Source: Polyangiaceae bacterium
GTDB lineage: Bacteria > Myxococcota_A > Polyangia > Polyangiales > Polyangiaceae
Assembly (NCBI GenBank): GCA_016712345.1
Contig: JADJRH010000011.1
Location: 4,836,001-4,900,000 of the forward strand
Direction of reading: 5' to 3'
DNA: 64,000 bases
In this document: in pieces, positions 61,292-64,000 of the stretch
Position numbering within the stretch: position 1 is the first letter of the stretch
Layout of the letters: every line of letters begins with the position of its first letter
Position numbers and translations under genes: made by a program
Notes under the pieces: model-generated
Told to the model about the DNA's origin: nothing
The model's database searches: none
What the model saw: the letters and a program-made list of their open reading frames with translations, nothing else

Positions 61292-62218
61292 TCACGCCGG
61301 TCCACCTTGCTGCCGCCGGGAAAACGCGCCTTGTCTTAGAACACTCTTTTCCACTGTCAAGCGCCACAATCGCTCCGCCCCCTCAAACTGCTCCACTTCA
61401 GGCCCGTCCAAGATGACCTCGGTACGGCCGGTGAGCTGAAGGATATCACCGCGCTCGAAGTCGACGAAAAGAAGCCCGGCGCGCGGGTTGGCAATCAGAT
61501 TCCCAAGCGTGTTGAAATGCAGGTTTCCTGAAAAATCAGGGATGGTGAGCACGTCGCCTGACACGTGCACAAAGCCCGCGTCGCCTCCTCGGTGCGAAAC
61601 GTCCACCGATCGCCGCGCCACATCTCCGTCGGCATCCACATAACTCGCCACAAAAAACGTGTCCGCCACGGCAATCATGGCCCGCCCTTCGTTGGTGAGG
61701 CCCTCCGCGCGCAGGCTTTGTACCGCCGCGCCACGGTCCGGCACAAATGCCAAATGCCGAGGGTGAATGTACTGCGGACAGTTGCCAAAGCTATGCTCCA
61801 CTGTCACGTCGAATGCGAATTGTGTACTATTTGCAATCTTACCATTCATCCGGTTGCGGCGCCGGGTGTGAAGCTCAATGCCGAGCAGGCCCACAGCGGC
61901 TCCGGCAACAAGCCGATCGCTCACCGGATCTCCCTCCGGCAACATCGCACGAAGCCGCAACGTCCGCGGATCCGGCGAGGTGATAAAGCCGGGCGCTCCC
62001 TCCAGAATGCTCGCCCAAACAGCACCGGAATTGTCCACCGCACCCACGAGAACGAACGGAAGCTGGCCAAAGAATGTGCGGTGCTGATCGGGCATATAAT
62101 CCCGGATCACCCGGCGTCCCACGCGGTCCATTTGCTCGGCAACGCCGTAATGCTCTTGAAGCGCGCGCTCGCCTGAATGCCAGGGAGATGGTGCACTGTC
62201 GAGGTTGGGATGAATCAT
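61292..62218 (-). CDS. Pyridoxamine 5'-phosphate oxidase-like flavin-binding protein
   Basis: 308 residues. WHSGERALQEHYGVAEQMDR, DYMPDQHRTFFGQLPFVLVG and the FMN-binding split-barrel stretch NLHFNTLGNLIANPRAGLLF followed by VDFERGD are typical of the large PNPOx-like proteins that in many bacteria are fused to a ferredoxin-reductase half. Here only the PNPOx part is present. I chose the ATG at 62218 because family similarity begins soon after it; the frame is open to 62338. It is divergent from a LysR gene, its likely regulator. Confidence 0.87.
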   Translation of the reverse strand: MIHPNLDSAPSPWHSGERALQEHYGVAEQMDRVGRRVIRDYMPDQHRTFFGQLPFVLVGAVDNSGAVWASILEGAPGFITSPDPRTLRLRAMLPEGDPVSDRLVAGAAVGLLGIELHTRRRNRMNGKIANSTQFAFDVTVEHSFGNCPQYIHPRHLAFVPDRGAAVQSLRAEGLTNEGRAMIAVADTFFVASYVDADGDVARRSVDVSHRGGDAGFVHVSGDVLTIPDFSGNLHFNTLGNLIANPRAGLLFVDFERGDILQLTGRTEVILDGPEVEQFEGAERLWRLTVEKSVLRQGAFSRRQQGGPA

Positions 62219-62300
62219 GACGGGTGCTCCTGGTTGAACCGTATCGTGCCAATGGGTAGGTAGACCGCGAGTCCGGCCTTTGTCGCACGTCGCAACATGC

Positions 62301-62362
62301 ATCATGCTGCAACCAGCAACAATGAGAACACTTGACACTTCACTATTTCATTTGCTGCAATA
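62301..62362. promoter_or_regulatory. Divergent LysR control region with repeated TGCTGCAA
   Basis: TGCTG-CAAC-CAGCA (62305-62318) is a short dyad, and TGCTGCAA recurs at 62353-62360, between the flavin-oxidase and LysR starts. TTGACA at about 62332 could be the LysR -35 box. Spacing suits recognition and activation half-sites of a LysR factor. Confidence 0.45.
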
Positions 62363-62368
62363 ATCAAC

Positions 62369-63262
62369 ATGGATCGGCTCGATGCCATGGCCACCTTCAT
62401 CGCGGTCGCAGATCTCAAGGGTTTTGCACCGGCTGCGCGCCGCCTTGGCCTCTCCCCGTCGGCGGTCACGCGGCTCGTGGCGGGGCTTGAAGAGCGTCTG
62501 CAAACTCGGCTCCTCCAACGCACAACCCGCTCGGTGACACTCACAGACGCGGGCGTTCGCTACCTTGAGCGCGCGCGGCGCATCCTTGCCGACGTCGACG
62601 AGGCTGAAGCGGCGGCCTCAGCCGAGCAAACAAACCCGAAAGGCCGCTTCGTTGTAGCGGCTCCGCGCATGTTTGGCCGGCTTCAGGTCGCCCCTGTCAT
62701 GAGTACATTTCTCAAACGCCACCCGCAGGTGATGGGTGAACTCTGGCTCTCCGACGCCTTCGTCAACCTGGTCGACGAAAGCGTCGATGTTGCGGTGAGA
62801 ATCGGTCAACTCGCCGATTCAACCATGTCGGCTCGCAAGGTCGGTGCAACGCGGCGGGTTTTGGTGGCGGCCCCCAAATACCTCACCCGCCGAAAGGCGC
62901 TGCGTTCACCGGACGATCTACCCTCCCACCAGCTCATTCAGTTTACGGGGCTCTCGCGAACGCCCGAGTGGCGCTTTTTCCGCGACAGTCGGCCCGAAGT
63001 GTACTCATTCGCGCCGGTCTTTAAAACCGACTCTGCGGATGTGGCAATCATCCACGCCGAACGAGGCGGCGGGTTAACAATGGCGCTTTTCTACCAAGTC
63101 GCCGAGGCAGTCAAAGCGGGACATTTAAAAGTTGTTCTGGCTGATTTTGAACCGCCGCCTCTACCCATTCAACTCGTCTACCCAACGGCTCGGCTCCTAC
63201 CCGCCAAAGTGACAGCCTTCGTTGATTTAATACGCGACACCTGCAACTGGCAGTTTGTCTGA
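62369..63262 (+). CDS. LysR-type transcriptional regulator
   Basis: 297 residues. The N-terminal HTH is DRLDAMATFIAVADLKGFAP and AARRLGLSPSAVTRLVAGLE, then LQTRLLQRTTRSVTLTDAG. The type-2 periplasmic-binding-like effector domain follows from ~90 (GRFVVAAPRMFGRLQVAPVM). It belongs to the common CrgA-like group (DAMATFIAV...). It likely represses itself and controls the divergent flavin-binding oxidase gene. Effector unknown. Confidence 0.93.
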   Translation: MDRLDAMATFIAVADLKGFAPAARRLGLSPSAVTRLVAGLEERLQTRLLQRTTRSVTLTDAGVRYLERARRILADVDEAEAAASAEQTNPKGRFVVAAPRMFGRLQVAPVMSTFLKRHPQVMGELWLSDAFVNLVDESVDVAVRIGQLADSTMSARKVGATRRVLVAAPKYLTRRKALRSPDDLPSHQLIQFTGLSRTPEWRFFRDSRPEVYSFAPVFKTDSADVAIIHAERGGGLTMALFYQVAEAVKAGHLKVVLADFEPPPLPIQLVYPTARLLPAKVTAFVDLIRDTCNWQFV

Positions 63263-63267
63263 CATCA

Positions 63268-63669
63268 TCAGGTGGACGGCGTGTTTGCCGGGCTTTCAAA
63301 GGTCAGTTCGATATAAGCGCGTTTGCCAAACCGACCGGTCAGACGAGCAAAAAAGTTTCCCACCGACATTTGCCAACCGTATTTGCGCTTGAGGGCATCG
63401 AGAAAACGGGCAATCTCCGCCGGATCGTCCACCAAGCGGGCCGTGCCCGAATACCAGGGGCCACGCACGTTCCCACGCACATCACAGGCGGCAGCACGAA
63501 ACTTGGGGTTACGGCGCAGACGTTTGATCTTGTACGCCTTACTTTCGCTGAAGACGACCATCTTACCATCGAGAGGAGCGGCCCACACGGGAGTTTTTAC
63601 CCCGTTGCCATCCATTTTGAAGGTTTCGAGGTTGATATAGCTTTCCGAGTCAAGCGGTGTTCCGGTCAT
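63268..63669 (-). CDS. PPOX-class (possibly F420-dependent) oxidoreductase
   Basis: 133 residues with the split beta-barrel pattern of small PPOX/F420 enzymes: YINLETFKMDGNGVKTPVWA, KMVVFSESKAYKIKRLRRNP, KFRAAACDVRGNVRGPWYSG and the C-terminal GKRAYIELT. The family uses FMN or F420 to reduce small molecules. Cofactor choice cannot be told from the sequence. It is convergent with the LysR gene, 5 bases apart. Confidence 0.85.
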   Translation of the reverse strand: MTGTPLDSESYINLETFKMDGNGVKTPVWAAPLDGKMVVFSESKAYKIKRLRRNPKFRAAACDVRGNVRGPWYSGTARLVDDPAEIARFLDALKRKYGWQMSVGNFFARLTGRFGKRAYIELTFESPANTPST

Positions 63670-63709
63670 GCGGCGACGCTAGCACAAATTGTTCACGGCG
63701 CGATTGCTA

Positions 63710-64000
63710 TTACCACCCCATTGTGCCCGGCTCGCCCTTAAACGGTCCCACAATGTCATTGGTAATCCACCCCGCATAAAAGCTCCCGGGCTGAGGCCGC
63801 GCACGCTCCTCGCCCACGTAACAAGCATCCATCCGGGCCGGATAAAACGCGGGAAAACCTCGAATCGCCTCAAACCCCGGCGTTGGGTTGGTGTACACCC
63901 AAGCGGCTGCCGCCTCAACGCGATCACCCACACAAACATCCCGATATTCTGCCACACCCTTCCACTCGCAAAAGCTCGTGCGAGCGTTTGGAATCAACAA
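63710..64000 (-). CDS. DUF427-domain protein (N-terminus beyond window)
   Basis: 97 codons are visible, reading RTSFCEWKGVAEYRDVCVGD, then AWVYTNPTPGFEAIRGFPAF and YPARMDACYVGEERARPQPG. This is the DUF427 signature (T-x-C-x-W-K-G-x-A-x-Y and a C-terminal G-x-x-x-G-W-[VI]-T). The 5' part lies right of base 64000. No reaction is established for the family. Confidence 0.88.
   Translation of the reverse strand: MLIPNARTSFCEWKGVAEYRDVCVGDRVEAAAAWVYTNPTPGFEAIRGFPAFYPARMDACYVGEERARPQPGSFYAGWITNDIVGPFKGEPGTMGW

Overview
The window looks like part of a chromosome of a myxobacterium (Myxococcota, most likely Polyangia-like). This is inferred from its gene families: a FHA/sigma-54 regulator, a Hanks-type kinase and a PEGA protein in one operon; Gly/Ser/Thr-rich and cysteine-rich lipoproteins; a MYXO-CTERM-like tail; a DUF2330 protein; and a second FHA/AAA+ regulator with a degenerate sigma-54 loop. 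DNA is moderately high in G+C, and genes sit in short divergent or convergent groups rather than long operons.

Layout. 1-9.4 kb: a stress and trehalose segment. It holds catalase-peroxidase katG (cut by the window edge) coupled to a PerR-type regulator, a universal-stress-protein remnant, a GH15 glucanase/trehalase divergent from membrane-anchored otsA-otsB-marR, and a deletion scar fusing an AraC gene to the antisense of an alcohol dehydrogenase tail. It abuts tRNA-Asn, whose 3' end plus terminator is duplicated in decayed form next to it. It also almost lacks a 7-mer (TCTACCC/GGGTAGA) that is very frequent in the rest of the window, so it may be an island inserted at the tRNA. 9.8-14.6 kb: molybdate ABC transporter modABC, a TetR regulator and a cysteine desulfurase. 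14.6-20.8 kb: a type VI secretion payload cassette (VgrG, two unknown proteins, a PAAR-papain-like peptidase effector, and a candidate immunity or adaptor gene broken by one in-frame stop). 20.8-24.5 kb: a giant protein of seven Ig-like repeats. 24.6-31 kb: ung, a fatty-acid hydroxylase, an aldo/keto reductase and surface lipoproteins.

31-35.3 kb: a signalling operon (FHA-sigma-54 activator, Ser/Thr kinase, PEGA protein). 36-40.8 kb: a divergent pair made of a 1147-residue HTH-pseudokinase-methyltransferase fusion and a membrane protein with a possible effector-associated N-terminal domain; this is the best candidate here for an undescribed system. 40.9-54.6 kb: membrane and surface proteins, a second FHA/AAA+ regulator and two ATPase-nuclease fusions. 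54.8-64 kb: a FAD amine oxidase, TetR, Rieske oxygenase, an isoprenoid-synthase-like protein, two coupled ArsA/Get3-like ATPases, a LysR/flavin-oxidase divergon, a PPOX protein and a DUF427 protein cut by the right edge.

Scattered between the genes are seven copies of a 35-bp element with two small dyads (some arms co-vary), three or four copies of a second element of about 30 bp, and many copies of the TCTACCC 7-mer, which also seeds a small tandem array at 44.8 kb.
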